A DNA stretch of 64,000 bases, taken from NCBI GenBank assembly GCA_030692365.1, contig JAUYCC010000011.1, positions 1 to 64,000 of the forward strand. Reading direction: 5' to 3'. Numbering within the stretch: position 1 is the stretch's first letter; each line of letters starts with the position of its first letter. Source of the stretch: Pelolinea sp. Its GTDB lineage: Bacteria > Chloroflexota > Anaerolineae > Anaerolineales > Anaerolineaceae. The notes under the pieces were generated by a model. That model was not told the DNA's origin. It saw only the letters and a program-made list of their open reading frames with translations, and ran no database searches. Shown here piece after piece: positions 27,074-35,764 of the stretch. The translations under genes and the position numbers were made by a program.

Positions 27074-28412
27074 AGTCTTGCTCCTTGAGATAAGCGGGGA
27101 TTTCACCCGGTTGGATGATTTTCACCAGGCTGCCATTATTCTTGATGAGTTCAAATTCGGGTGGTTCTGTGCCAAAGGCAGGCGCGATAGCGAGGATCAT
27201 GGCTGATTTTTTTGCTTCACCAACCGAAAAGCCAATCATCGGCCTGAATTTTTCAATATAGGGGTGCAGCAACTCCAGCAGCTTTGGGGTCTCAGGCTGC
27301 AGTTCCTGCGCGATTAGAATATATCGGTTATGCCGGAAATTAACCTTTGGCTGTGATACCTCTTCTGGTTCTGCTTTCGCCTTTTTATCCTGATTGTTCT
27401 GCTCAGTGATAAAGACAGCCTGTGCGGGGGGAAGGCGCTGGCCGTCCGCTGAATACCACTGGCATGCTGGAAGGTTCGGCGATTTCGAAGAAAGAAGGTA
27501 AAAACAGCAGCCGATAACGTCAGAGGTAATCGGGCGAAACAGATGGGATTCATCCAGCGCGTCATAAACATTTTCGCCCTTTAAAAGGCGAAAGATAGCC
27601 AACAATTTTTCCAGGTCGGATGGCAGTGCATTGGTTTCGGGATTTTGCGGGTCGCCGGCGGTGCCAGCCTGCAACAGCAAGATGGGGATTGTTTTACCAA
27701 AAACTGTCCTGGCGATGGGCGCGTACCATTCATACGTTCTGAAACCGAGCTGGTTCTGGCTTTCTTCCGGTAATTTGTAGGGTTTTACCTTTGGCCAGCT
27801 TTCCTGACCGCCCACGCCCCAGTCCAGGGGCTTGCCCCAGTCCCATGCTGCTGTTGAGAGGACGAAATTGTTCTGTACAGCCAGCGGCGCATCATCTTTT
27901 ATTTGCGAAAGTGCGATTTTGAGAAAGGCCAGGTCCCAGTAATCGCCGCCAGGTGTGAGCATCGGAAAGACAGGTCTGATGCCGTTTTCAAGGCAAATCT
28001 CCCCGAACCGGATGAATTGCTTCACGACCGAGTTGATCAGGTCAGGGTTGCTCCATTGGCTATTCGACCAGGAGCGTTGCTGGTTTGGATGTTGGTTGAG
28101 CATCGCATATTTGGCGCCCCATTTGCCGTAAGAAGAAATAAGAAGCTCAAGATCGTGCCAATCGATCTCATCAGCCAGCGGAAAATTGAAATCAACCACA
28201 AGATTTATTCCGCTTGCCGAAAGGTTTCGGATGAAATCTTCCGGTACAGCGCGATTAGCGGGTGACTGGATGACCAGCCATTGGGCATTGATCTCTTTCA
28301 GAGTGGGAAGCCAGCGCTGGATATCCTTTTCCGTGTAATGCAGGCAATTCGGAAAATAGTGGAATCCAAGCCGGTTAGGCAGATGATAGTTTTTTTTGGC
28401 TTGATGGTCCAT
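27060..28412 (-). CDS. Unrecognised protein, probably a TIM-barrel glycosidase-like fold
   Basis: 450 aa, no signal peptide. The N-terminal ~300 residues alternate strands and helices as in glycoside-hydrolase barrels: LGFHYFPNC, WLVIQSPANRAVPEDFIRNL, GINLVVDFNFPL, GIRPVFPMLTPGG, then TIPILLLQAGTAGDP. The last ~110 residues form a separate domain with FRHNRYILIAQELQPETPKL. No catalytic pair can be assigned with confidence. It is the first gene of the operon with the FtsZ paralogue, which is unexpected for a carbohydrate enzyme and hints at an envelope or division role (inference). Confidence 0.55.
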   Translation of the reverse strand: MDHQAKKNYHLPNRLGFHYFPNCLHYTEKDIQRWLPTLKEINAQWLVIQSPANRAVPEDFIRNLSASGINLVVDFNFPLADEIDWHDLELLISSYGKWGAKYAMLNQHPNQQRSWSNSQWSNPDLINSVVKQFIRFGEICLENGIRPVFPMLTPGGDYWDLAFLKIALSQIKDDAPLAVQNNFVLSTAAWDWGKPLDWGVGGQESWPKVKPYKLPEESQNQLGFRTYEWYAPIARTVFGKTIPILLLQAGTAGDPQNPETNALPSDLEKLLAIFRLLKGENVYDALDESHLFRPITSDVIGCCFYLLSSKSPNLPACQWYSADGQRLPPAQAVFITEQNNQDKKAKAEPEEVSQPKVNFRHNRYILIAQELQPETPKLLELLHPYIEKFRPMIGFSVGEAKKSAMILAIAPAFGTEPPEFELIKNNGSLVKIIQPGEIPAYLKEQDYANQ

Positions 28413-28478
28413 AGTCTTTTAAAAGATTAGTGTCTTTAATACTGTTACAAGTTGTGTGCCATAACAGGAAACCAGGTC

Positions 28479-28487
28479 TGCTATAAT
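28479..28487 (+). promoter_or_regulatory. Extended -10 box (TGCTATAAT), leaderless start
   Basis: TGnTATAAT ends 7 nt before the ATG at 28495. There is no SD between them, so the mRNA should begin at the start codon. Confidence 0.65.
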
Positions 28488-28494
28488 CGCAAAC

Positions 28495-29385
28495 ATGATT
28501 CTGGTGACGGGCGGTACAGGATTTATCGGAAGCAGGGTGGTGGAGCAGCTCATCCAATCGCGAGAAGAGATCCGTATTTTGTTGCGCCCGCATCGCAAGA
28601 CCCCCAATCTGCCAAAGAAAATGGCGTTGGATATCACTGTCAGCAGCATGGAAGATGAGCGCGGTTTGCGCACTGCTTTAAGAAATGTGGATACTGTCTT
28701 CCACTTCGCGACCGCGGAGCATCAGGGGCAGGACGCTGACCTGGAAAGCGTGGACGTCCGCGGGACGCAAAGCCTGATAACTGCGGCCAGAGAAGCGGAG
28801 GTAAAGCGCATCCTTTTTCTGGGGCGTGTTGGCGCTGATAAAAGTTCTTCCTATCCAGTTCTGAGGGCAAAAGCCCTGGCAGAGGATGAGGTGCGGAAAA
28901 GCGGAATTCCTTATTGCGTCCTCAGGGTGACAGACGTTTTTGGAGCCAATGACCATTTCGCCAACGAAATTGCTTCTGCTATCCGCCACGCGCCGCTTAT
29001 TTTGCCTTACCCGGGCGGCGGAAAAGCGATTGTCCAACCGCTCTGGATTGAAGACTTGATATCCGTGATCATGCTTATTCTGGAAACAAAAAGATTTAAC
29101 AATGGTATTTATGAGATCGGCGGCGGAGAATTCTTTGAGTTTATAGATATTGCCAGGATGGTGATGCGAATCATCAACAAGAAAAAGCTTCTCTTTCAGC
29201 TTTCGCCCGCGTATCTGCGAATCATTAACCTGTGGTTCAAACCTTATAAGGGAAGATTCCCTTTATCGACGCGCTGGCTGGACCTTCTGGCTATTGACCG
29301 GACCTGCCCGCTGGATGCGATGCCGAGAAACTTTTCAATTCTGCCGGGTCGGTTTCAAAGCCACCTGGAGTTTCTGACTCGCTAG
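28495..29385 (+). CDS. NAD-dependent epimerase/dehydratase family (atypical SDR)
   Basis: 296 aa. The N-terminal VTGGTGFIGSRVVEQL is the Rossmann dinucleotide-binding motif. HFATAEHQG and the later KALAEDEVRKSGIPYCVLRV segment are typical of complex I NDUFA9/NmrA-like atypical SDRs, and the classical YxxxK is not obvious. The function may be quinone-, lipid- or sugar-related, or regulatory. It is monocistronic, divergent from the TIM-barrel gene, and ends 5 bp from the convergent GH13 gene. Confidence 0.75.
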   Translation: MILVTGGTGFIGSRVVEQLIQSREEIRILLRPHRKTPNLPKKMALDITVSSMEDERGLRTALRNVDTVFHFATAEHQGQDADLESVDVRGTQSLITAAREAEVKRILFLGRVGADKSSSYPVLRAKALAEDEVRKSGIPYCVLRVTDVFGANDHFANEIASAIRHAPLILPYPGGGKAIVQPLWIEDLISVIMLILETKRFNNGIYEIGGGEFFEFIDIARMVMRIINKKKLLFQLSPAYLRIINLWFKPYKGRFPLSTRWLDLLAIDRTCPLDAMPRNFSILPGRFQSHLEFLTR

Positions 29386-29390
29386 CTTAA

Positions 29391-31091
29391 TCAACTGATA
29401 TCGTAAACAAAAAAGTCATAAGGCTGGAGGTGAAGCTCTAATCCGTTTGAGCTCAACTGTTCGACAGGAATTTTCAGTTCATCCCCAAACCTGATTTCTT
29501 TTAGCGTTACCTGATCTTGTCCTTTGAGTTGCAGCGCTTGTAACAAATCTGTTGGCTCAGTTTTTTGGATATGTGCAGATTTTTCAATTTTTCCGGTCAC
29601 TTCTTTATCCTGATTATTAAAGGCGATCAGAGTCCGGAACGAATTGACAGTGTTAGTAAACACATAAACATTTTCATCCAATTTCGAGGATTTATTCAAA
29701 AAATCATACATTTTCAAATTCTCAGAGCTGGAAAAGCGGTTGCGCTCGTGTAGCAAAGGGGTTATCAACCGATAGTGATCACTCATGAATTGCATGTCAG
29801 GGGGTTCTTCAAGATATGGTCTGCCAAAGTCCATCCCATATTGCTCGGAAAATCCTTCAATCTGTCCATGGCCGAACAGGGGCAGGCCGGGCAAAACAGC
29901 CATCAGCCCACAAACGCCGAAGTATTTCTTGCCCTTTCCGAAAGATACAGCGGCAGGTTTTTCATCAGGAGTAGTCAAGTAATTGACAAAACTGTCCAGC
30001 ATGAAATGATTACTACCCAGGATTTTTAGCATGTATTTACGGAATTTTTTATTTTTTTCATCCCGCAGGTGATTCAAAAAGGCGCTGTTATACACCAGTT
30101 GCATACCCAACGATTGTACGAAGTATTTTTCCATCATCCAGAAAGCTTCCGCCAGAATGAGCGTATCTGGCGCTTCCCGAGAAAGGGCTTGAAGGACTTC
30201 GAGCCAGAATTCATCCGGCATCAAGGTGTCAAATTCCGCTTGTGTCATCACGTTCCCGACGCGTGTGGGAATATTTTTATCAGCGCCTGCATTGGGATAC
30301 CAGAGGCGTTTGTAGTGCAGCCTGAGGAGTGTCATTGCCGCATCCATACGAACAATATTAAATATTTTTGCTACCTCGATGATACGTGCTTTCATCGCTT
30401 TCCTGGTTTCGGGATTTAGATAATCCAGTTGGGCGGTATCATTCCAGGGCATGCTGGTGCCGTCGTTGCCGTGATAAATATAAACCGGAATGTCGGCATT
30501 TTTTGCTTTGTATTGAAATACCTCAGCAGCGCTGGACTGAGTGTAATAACCTTCTTCAAGACGAATCGCCACGGACGGATCCGGGGAGAGGTCAGGAGAT
30601 TTAAACTTCCAGGTATCCACCGGTTTTACTTGGGTGTTAATATACCAATCCGGGTGATTAATCAGCCAGGGTGAATCAATGGCCGTATGGTTGGGTACCA
30701 TATCGCACGCCAGGTAAATGCTTTTTCTTAGCGCTCTGGTTTTGAGCTTGGTTAATGCAGATTCGCCGCCAAGATCCTCCGCGATTTTGTAATCCAGTAT
30801 TGAGTAGGCGGAAGCGATGAGCTGGTCATACCCGTATAGATGCTTGATTCTTTTGGAAGCCGGGCTGCGCTGCCAAACACCGACCAGCCATAAACCGGTA
30901 ATCCCGTAACTCCGCAGTTTGTCCAGTTCTTCGTCAGGGATTTGGTCAAGCGTTTTAATTTCCTGCTGATACTCTTTGCTCAGCTGTGCCAGCCAAACCG
31001 GGGTATTTTTTGCAATTAAAACCAGATCGCGCTGCCATTCTGCAGATAAGGTGGTTTTATGGTCCCACGGGAGATTTTTTGAAGATTTCAT
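29391..31091 (-). CDS. GH13 alpha-amylase-family protein
   Basis: 566 aa without a signal peptide. GH13 regions are visible: LACDMVPNHTAIDSPW (region I), FNIVRMDAAM with the nucleophile Asp (region II), LILAEAFWMM with the acid/base Glu (region III), and a degenerate region IV, VNYLTTPDEKP, where the family usually has NHD. Cytosolic maltodextrin or sucrose-phosphorylase-type activity is possible, but the specificity cannot be read. It lies 33 bp downstream of the YcaQ-like gene on the same strand; glycogen genes lie elsewhere in the window (52-55 kb). Confidence 0.75.
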   Translation of the reverse strand: MKSSKNLPWDHKTTLSAEWQRDLVLIAKNTPVWLAQLSKEYQQEIKTLDQIPDEELDKLRSYGITGLWLVGVWQRSPASKRIKHLYGYDQLIASAYSILDYKIAEDLGGESALTKLKTRALRKSIYLACDMVPNHTAIDSPWLINHPDWYINTQVKPVDTWKFKSPDLSPDPSVAIRLEEGYYTQSSAAEVFQYKAKNADIPVYIYHGNDGTSMPWNDTAQLDYLNPETRKAMKARIIEVAKIFNIVRMDAAMTLLRLHYKRLWYPNAGADKNIPTRVGNVMTQAEFDTLMPDEFWLEVLQALSREAPDTLILAEAFWMMEKYFVQSLGMQLVYNSAFLNHLRDEKNKKFRKYMLKILGSNHFMLDSFVNYLTTPDEKPAAVSFGKGKKYFGVCGLMAVLPGLPLFGHGQIEGFSEQYGMDFGRPYLEEPPDMQFMSDHYRLITPLLHERNRFSSSENLKMYDFLNKSSKLDENVYVFTNTVNSFRTLIAFNNQDKEVTGKIEKSAHIQKTEPTDLLQALQLKGQDQVTLKEIRFGDELKIPVEQLSSNGLELHLQPYDFFVYDIS

Positions 31092-31124
31092 GATTATGAA
31101 TTTAGGGTTTATTTTCGAAGAAAC

Positions 31125-31994
31125 CTAATCTAGCAACTCTTTTATTGTAAACCAATCCCCTGGTTTATCCTCGATCTGAACGCCTTCGATGAGAAATCCA
31201 TTCCCAACCAAAGTTTTTAAGGACCTGTCGATTGAAAGATCGATCCACTGAAATAGTTTTTTCACATCGTTTTTGGTGGCAGAACCGACCGAGAGAAAAT
31301 AAGACCTCAAAATTTCCTGCCGTGCCTGCGCTTCGCTGATGTCATGTGCCCGATCCGTGAGATCCGGAAATTGGCGGTGTACTGCATCGAAAATGAAAGC
31401 GTAATGCCAGGCGCCGCTTTCAGCTATGCCAACTGGTAGAATGCGAAAGTCGCGCTGCAGCAGCAATAATGCCCGGTTAAACCTTGAGGTATTCTCGCTG
31501 GATGACAGATTGGCCGCCTTGCGCAGCATCAGCGAATCCAAAGCCCCATTATTCAATAGCGCTTCATAAACGAGCTTTTCTTCGCTGCTGAGAACCCCTT
31601 CTTCATAGCTGATCAGGTAGTCTTCTTCAGGATTTCCATAATTAGGCGATAGGGCATAAAAATAAGGAAGTAGGTCCAGGGAAATGATGGTACTTTTTTG
31701 CCGAAGAATTTTGGCGTAAAACCAGACCTTTTTCCCAAGCAGGTCATCTTTCCAGCCCCAGGTAACATGCGCTGGATCGTCATGATTATTCGGAACCGGC
31801 CTATCGCCGGCAACAGCCCCCCACAGGCTTGGAAAATCAATGCCTTTGATCGGCCAGAAAAAAACTGTGCCGCGCTCGTTTACAAAATCAATCGCGTCCT
31901 GCTTGCTGCGCAGGCGCTTGCGGGGAAGATAACAGAATGTCCTTGCACGATGTTCCCGCAGCTTGGCAGCGGAAATGGTGGCTTCAGTCTGCAT
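31125..31994 (-). CDS. Winged-helix YcaQ/AlkZ-like protein
   Basis: 289 aa. LRSKQDAIDFVNERGTVFFW and VWFYAKILRQKSTIISLDLLPY, followed by tandem winged-helix segments (LVYEALLNNGALDSLMLRKA, LLLLQRDFRILPVG), place it in the HTH_42 family. Relatives YcaQ and AlkZ are DNA glycosylases that unhook interstrand crosslinks or excise alkylated bases. The QxQ/QxD catalytic motif of those enzymes is not obvious here, so the activity is uncertain. It overlaps the thiolase gene by 11 bp. Confidence 0.7.
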   Translation of the reverse strand: MQTEATISAAKLREHRARTFCYLPRKRLRSKQDAIDFVNERGTVFFWPIKGIDFPSLWGAVAGDRPVPNNHDDPAHVTWGWKDDLLGKKVWFYAKILRQKSTIISLDLLPYFYALSPNYGNPEEDYLISYEEGVLSSEEKLVYEALLNNGALDSLMLRKAANLSSSENTSRFNRALLLLQRDFRILPVGIAESGAWHYAFIFDAVHRQFPDLTDRAHDISEAQARQEILRSYFLSVGSATKNDVKKLFQWIDLSIDRSLKTLVGNGFLIEGVQIEDKPGDWFTIKELLD

Positions 31995-33144
31995 TGGTCA
32001 GAATGTGGGTGATGATGTTCGATCCGCTGCCGCCGATGTTTTGCGCCATACCCCATCTGGCGCCATCTATCTGGGCTTCTCCTGCCTGCCCGCGCAGTTG
32101 GGTCACCACTTCCGCGATCTGATACATGCCGGTTGCGCCAACCGGGTGACCGCGAGCCTTCAACCCGCCAAGCGTGGCCACCGGGATCTTCCCACCTTTT
32201 CTTATTTCGTTATCAAGCGCCAATCGTGGCCCTTGGCCCCTTTCGGCAAATCCGGAGGCTTCCAGTGATAAGGCTGCCATGATAGTAAACGCGTCGTGGT
32301 ATTCAAAAAAGTCTATGCTGTATTGATCAATGCTTGCCTGTCTGTATGCGTCCTTTGATGAGCGTTCTGCGGAGGTCAGCCAGAGCGGGTCTTTTCTGGC
32401 ATGGACAGCGATGGTATCGCTGGCTGCTCCTGAACCTGCCACACGGATGACGGATTTATTGGGTAAAGGAGCAAGTTTTTCGACGGGAACAAGCAAGGCC
32501 GCGGCCGCACCGTCACCGATGGGTGAGGCATCCAGTAATGTGATCGGGTCGCATATAACTCCCGCTTCTTCAAATTGCTTCTGGGTGATGAGCATGTGAA
32601 AGCGCGCGTAAGGATTGTGCATTGCGTTGGCATGCGCATTGATTGAGAAGTTCGCGAAATCACTGCGCTTCCAACCGTATTCATGCAAGTAACGCTGCAT
32701 GATCAGGGCGTTCAGCGCGACAAAAGATACCCCCTGGCTGACCTCCCAGTCCGCGTCTGCAGCCGTTGCGAGGCTGGCTGTGATCTCTGCGGAAGGGGAA
32801 TCTGTCATTTTTTCAACACCAACCGCAACAGCCACATCAATTTCGCCGGATGCAACTGCAATCAAGGCGGCGCGGAAGGCTGCTGCGCCGGAGCTGCAAG
32901 CGGATTCGAGCCGATAAGCTTCTTTGCTCTTTTGGCCGACCCAGTCCGCGATGTACGCGCCCAGCTGCTGCTGGTTGTTTGCTGAAGCGGACATCATATT
33001 TCCAACATATAGTCCGTCAAAATAATCCAAACCAGCGTTGGCCATCGCCTTAAGCACCGCGTCACCGGCAAGCTCTCGGAGGGATTTATCCCAGTGTTCA
33101 CTGATTTCGGTCTGACCAATTCCAATCACCGCGACTTCACGCAT
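31984..33144 (-). CDS. Thiolase (archaeal/SCP-x-type acetyl-CoA acetyltransferase)
   Basis: 386 aa. The nucleophile Cys83 lies in RLESACSSGAAAF, a first His in FFEYHDAFT, and the second in LKARGHPVGATG. The usual C-terminal Cys-Gly-Gly-Gly is replaced by NIGGSGSN, as in the archaeal-type acetoacetyl-CoA thiolases that work with HMG-CoA synthase. That would feed the mevalonate pathway to which mvaD (24.7-25.7 kb) belongs. No HMG-CoA synthase or DUF35 gene adjoins it. ATG start with GGAG; a TATAAT lies about 30 bp upstream. Confidence 0.82.
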   Translation of the reverse strand: MREVAVIGIGQTEISEHWDKSLRELAGDAVLKAMANAGLDYFDGLYVGNMMSASANNQQQLGAYIADWVGQKSKEAYRLESACSSGAAAFRAALIAVASGEIDVAVAVGVEKMTDSPSAEITASLATAADADWEVSQGVSFVALNALIMQRYLHEYGWKRSDFANFSINAHANAMHNPYARFHMLITQKQFEEAGVICDPITLLDASPIGDGAAAALLVPVEKLAPLPNKSVIRVAGSGAASDTIAVHARKDPLWLTSAERSSKDAYRQASIDQYSIDFFEYHDAFTIMAALSLEASGFAERGQGPRLALDNEIRKGGKIPVATLGGLKARGHPVGATGMYQIAEVVTQLRGQAGEAQIDGARWGMAQNIGGSGSNIITHILTNAD

Positions 33145-33243
33145 AATTTACTCCTGACAAAGTTTGATTCTATTATAAATAAACGCCCTCTCATAATCTA
33201 TCCGATTGATATTCAGGTAAAATTTGCATTTCAGGAGTTCACC

Positions 33244-33879
33244 ATGAAAATCATTGATATCACATTGCCCATGTCAAATCAAACACCGGTCTGGGAAGGC
33301 GATAAGGGGATCATTATCAGACAGGTTGCGTCTCTTTCAAAAGGTTCGGATTTTAATGTCTCGCGCGCTGAATTTGGAGTTCACGCAGGAACGCATATTG
33401 ACGCGCCTTTTCATGTATTTAATCATGGCTATACGGTTGACAAAACTCCTCTGGATATCCTGATCGGACCCGTGCAGGTTGTGCGGATTGATGATTCTAT
33501 TGAAATAATTACCAGAGAAGTTCTGCTGAAGGCAGGATTTGTGAAAAGTACACAGCGCCTGTTGCTGAAAACCAGAAATTCTGATTACTGGATCAAAGAC
33601 CCTTACCGCTTCAACCGTGAATTTGTAGCCATTGACTCCAGCGCGGCGGAATTTCTGGTAGAAGAAAGTGTCTCCTTTGTGGGGATTGATTATTTTTCAA
33701 TCTCACCATTCATAGACCTGAAAGCTCCGCATGAGATACTTCTGCGGGCGGGAATTGTGATACTTGAAAACGCGTACCTGGTTAATGTGGAACCGGGTAC
33801 ATACAACTTGATTTGCCTGCCATTAAGTTTGGTCGGCACCGATGGCGCGCCGGTGCGTGCTGTGCTGACAACAGAGTAA
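33244..33879 (+). CDS. Cyclase-family metal-dependent amidohydrolase (kynurenine formamidase-like)
   Basis: 211 aa from ATG 33244 with CAGGAG upstream. GVHAGTHIDAPFHVFNHG contains the metal motif HxGTHxDxPxH of the cyclase/KynB family, and a later GIDYFSI...HEILLRAGIVILENAYL block matches the fold. Substrates of relatives include N-formylkynurenine, isatin and carbonate-like esters. No tryptophan-catabolism genes are nearby, so the reaction is left open. Its stop abuts the stop of the convergent fabL. Confidence 0.82.
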   Translation: MKIIDITLPMSNQTPVWEGDKGIIIRQVASLSKGSDFNVSRAEFGVHAGTHIDAPFHVFNHGYTVDKTPLDILIGPVQVVRIDDSIEIITREVLLKAGFVKSTQRLLLKTRNSDYWIKDPYRFNREFVAIDSSAAEFLVEESVSFVGIDYFSISPFIDLKAPHEILLRAGIVILENAYLVNVEPGTYNLICLPLSLVGTDGAPVRAVLTTE

Positions 33880-34650
33880 TTATCCCGGCACCGGCAGAGT
33901 GTAACCGCCGTCCACCACAATGATCTGACCGCGGATCATATCTGCGGAGGGGCTGCATAAAAAAGCAGCGACTTCAGCCACATCCCAGGGGGAGACCAGT
34001 CGTCCTGCGGGGGTGTTGGCGACCGCGCGGGGAAGAACACCTTTATCGTCCATAAAGGCAAAATGCTTTAAAGCCCCGGTCTCAACAATACCGGGCGCAA
34101 TCCCGTTGACCGCGATGTTCCTGGGTGCCAGTTCAACCGCGAGATATCTCACAAGCGAATTCAACGCTGCCTTGCTGGCGCCCACCGCCACATAATCAGG
34201 CAAGACACGTTCCGCGCCTGGGCTTGTGATGGCAACCATCTTTCCGCCGCCCGCTTTATCCATCAACACAGCCGCGAATTGCGCGCCAAACAGAAAAGCT
34301 TTGGCGTTGACGTTGAGCGTATGCTCCCAACCAGACTCTTTTTGTTCCATGGCAGGCCGGTTGAAACCCGATGCGGCGTTTGAAATGAAAAAATCCAGTT
34401 TGCCAAATTCTCTATCAGTCTCGCTGAATAATTTTTCCAATCCTTCGGTTTTTCCAATGTTGGCACGCACAACCAGCGCTTTCCTGCCCAACAAGCGGAT
34501 CTTCCCGGCAGTCTCTTCCGCTGGTTGTTGATTGTGAACATAGTTGACGATAATGTCAGCGCCCAACTCCGCAAAATGAATAGCGATAGCGCTCCCGATC
34601 CCGCGACCCGAACCGGTGATTAAAGCAGTTTTACCCTCAAGCTGTGTCAT
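33880..34650 (-). CDS. fabL: Enoyl-ACP reductase III (FabL-type SDR)
   Basis: 256 aa. ALITGSGRGIGSAIA is the cofactor-binding motif. The active site DYVAVGASKAALN has the Y-x6-K spacing of enoyl-ACP reductases, where the ordinary SDR spacing is YxxxK, and ADMIRGQIIVVDGG is close to Bacillus FabL as I remember it. It would catalyse the last step of fatty-acid elongation with NADPH. SD AAGGATGG precedes the ATG. No other fab gene is in the window. Confidence 0.85.
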   Translation of the reverse strand: MTQLEGKTALITGSGRGIGSAIAIHFAELGADIIVNYVHNQQPAEETAGKIRLLGRKALVVRANIGKTEGLEKLFSETDREFGKLDFFISNAASGFNRPAMEQKESGWEHTLNVNAKAFLFGAQFAAVLMDKAGGGKMVAITSPGAERVLPDYVAVGASKAALNSLVRYLAVELAPRNIAVNGIAPGIVETGALKHFAFMDDKGVLPRAVANTPAGRLVSPWDVAEVAAFLCSPSADMIRGQIIVVDGGYTLPVPG

Positions 34651-34782
34651 TTTTCCATCCTTGAAATAAAAAGATTCTATGAAAATTGATATATGTAATT
34701 AACACTCTACTTAGATAAATGATATATTATTTTGGTAGGATACATACCTATGAAATTACTCCAATAGTAAAAGGGATATTTA

Positions 34783-35712
34783 ATGGCAGAAGAAAAAGTT
34801 GTCGAAGATGTGATCATTTTGGGTACAGGCCCTGCGGGGTTATCTGCGGCGCTTTATGCCGCGCGCGCCGACCTTCATCCGCTGATCATGACCGGTACGG
34901 AAATTGGCGGCCAGGCGGCGCTCACCGACCGCATTGAAAACTATCCGGGTTTTCCGGAGGGCGTGGGCGGCTCAGAATTGGCGGATCTTTTTCAGAAAAA
35001 TGCCGAACGGTTTGGCGCGCGGCTGGAGTATGATACTGCCACGGAGGTTGACCTTTCACAACAACCCTTTAAGGTAAAAACATACAGCAAAGATTATTTT
35101 TCGAAGGCTCTAATTCTGACCACCGGTGCCAGGTCCAATAAACTGAATGTTCCGGGTGAAAATGAGTTCAGGGGCAGGGGCGTTTCTTATTGCGCCACCT
35201 GTGATGGCTGGTTTTTTAAGGAAAAGAAAGTAGCAGTGGTAGGCGGTGGCGACAGCGCGCTGGAAGAAGCAATTTTCCTGACCCGTTTCGCGACCTCTGT
35301 AATAATCATCCACAGGCGGGACGCATTGCGGGCAGGAGCGATTCTGCAGAAACGTGCAACAGACAACCCAAAGATTCACTTCGTCTGGAATACTGTCGTT
35401 ACCGAGATCAAAGGCGTTGACGGGGTTGACCAGCTTCGACTGAAAAATGTCAAAGATGGGACGGAATCTGAAATGGATGTTGACGGTATATTTGTCTTTA
35501 TCGGGCATACACCCAACACAGAAATTTTCAAAGGGCAGATTGATCTTGATGAAAAAGGGTATATTGTCGTAGATAATCGCTTGCGTACCAAAATTCCGGG
35601 TGTTTTCGCTGCGGGAGAAGTTTGTGATCCGCATTACCGCCAGGTGGTGACATCGGCAGGTATGGGCGCGGCAGCCGCTATTGAAGCGACACGTTTTTTA
35701 GAAAATGATTAA
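34783..35712 (+). CDS. trxB: Thioredoxin reductase
   Basis: 309 aa. ILGTGPAGLSAALYAAR binds FAD, the redox-active CATC is at 137-140, VVGGGDSALEEA is the NAD(P)H site, and GVFAAGEVCDPHYRQV closes the FAD domain. It reduces thioredoxin or thioredoxin-like proteins. ATG 34783 follows AAAAGGGA. The monocistronic unit ends in a strong terminator. No thioredoxin gene is adjacent. Confidence 0.93.
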   Translation: MAEEKVVEDVIILGTGPAGLSAALYAARADLHPLIMTGTEIGGQAALTDRIENYPGFPEGVGGSELADLFQKNAERFGARLEYDTATEVDLSQQPFKVKTYSKDYFSKALILTTGARSNKLNVPGENEFRGRGVSYCATCDGWFFKEKKVAVVGGGDSALEEAIFLTRFATSVIIIHRRDALRAGAILQKRATDNPKIHFVWNTVVTEIKGVDGVDQLRLKNVKDGTESEMDVDGIFVFIGHTPNTEIFKGQIDLDEKGYIVVDNRLRTKIPGVFAAGEVCDPHYRQVVTSAGMGAAAAIEATRFLEND

Positions 35713-35731
35713 TTGATTTGTGATAAAAAGA

Positions 35732-35755
35732 AAAGGAGCTCATTGGAGCTCCTTT
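35732..35755. terminator. Strong bidirectional terminator after trxB
   Basis: AAAGGAGCTC/GAGCTCCTTT forms a perfect 10-bp stem with loop ATTG, followed by TTTT on + and flanked by A-rich sequence for the - strand. It separates the convergent trxB and LysM genes. Confidence 0.88.
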
Positions 35756-35764
35756 TTTGTTTTG

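Noticed and set aside
29391-31091. Membership of the GH13 gene in the glycogen operon
   Set aside because: It is more than 20 kb from glgA/malQ and follows thiolase and YcaQ-like genes, so proximity gives no support for a shared pathway.
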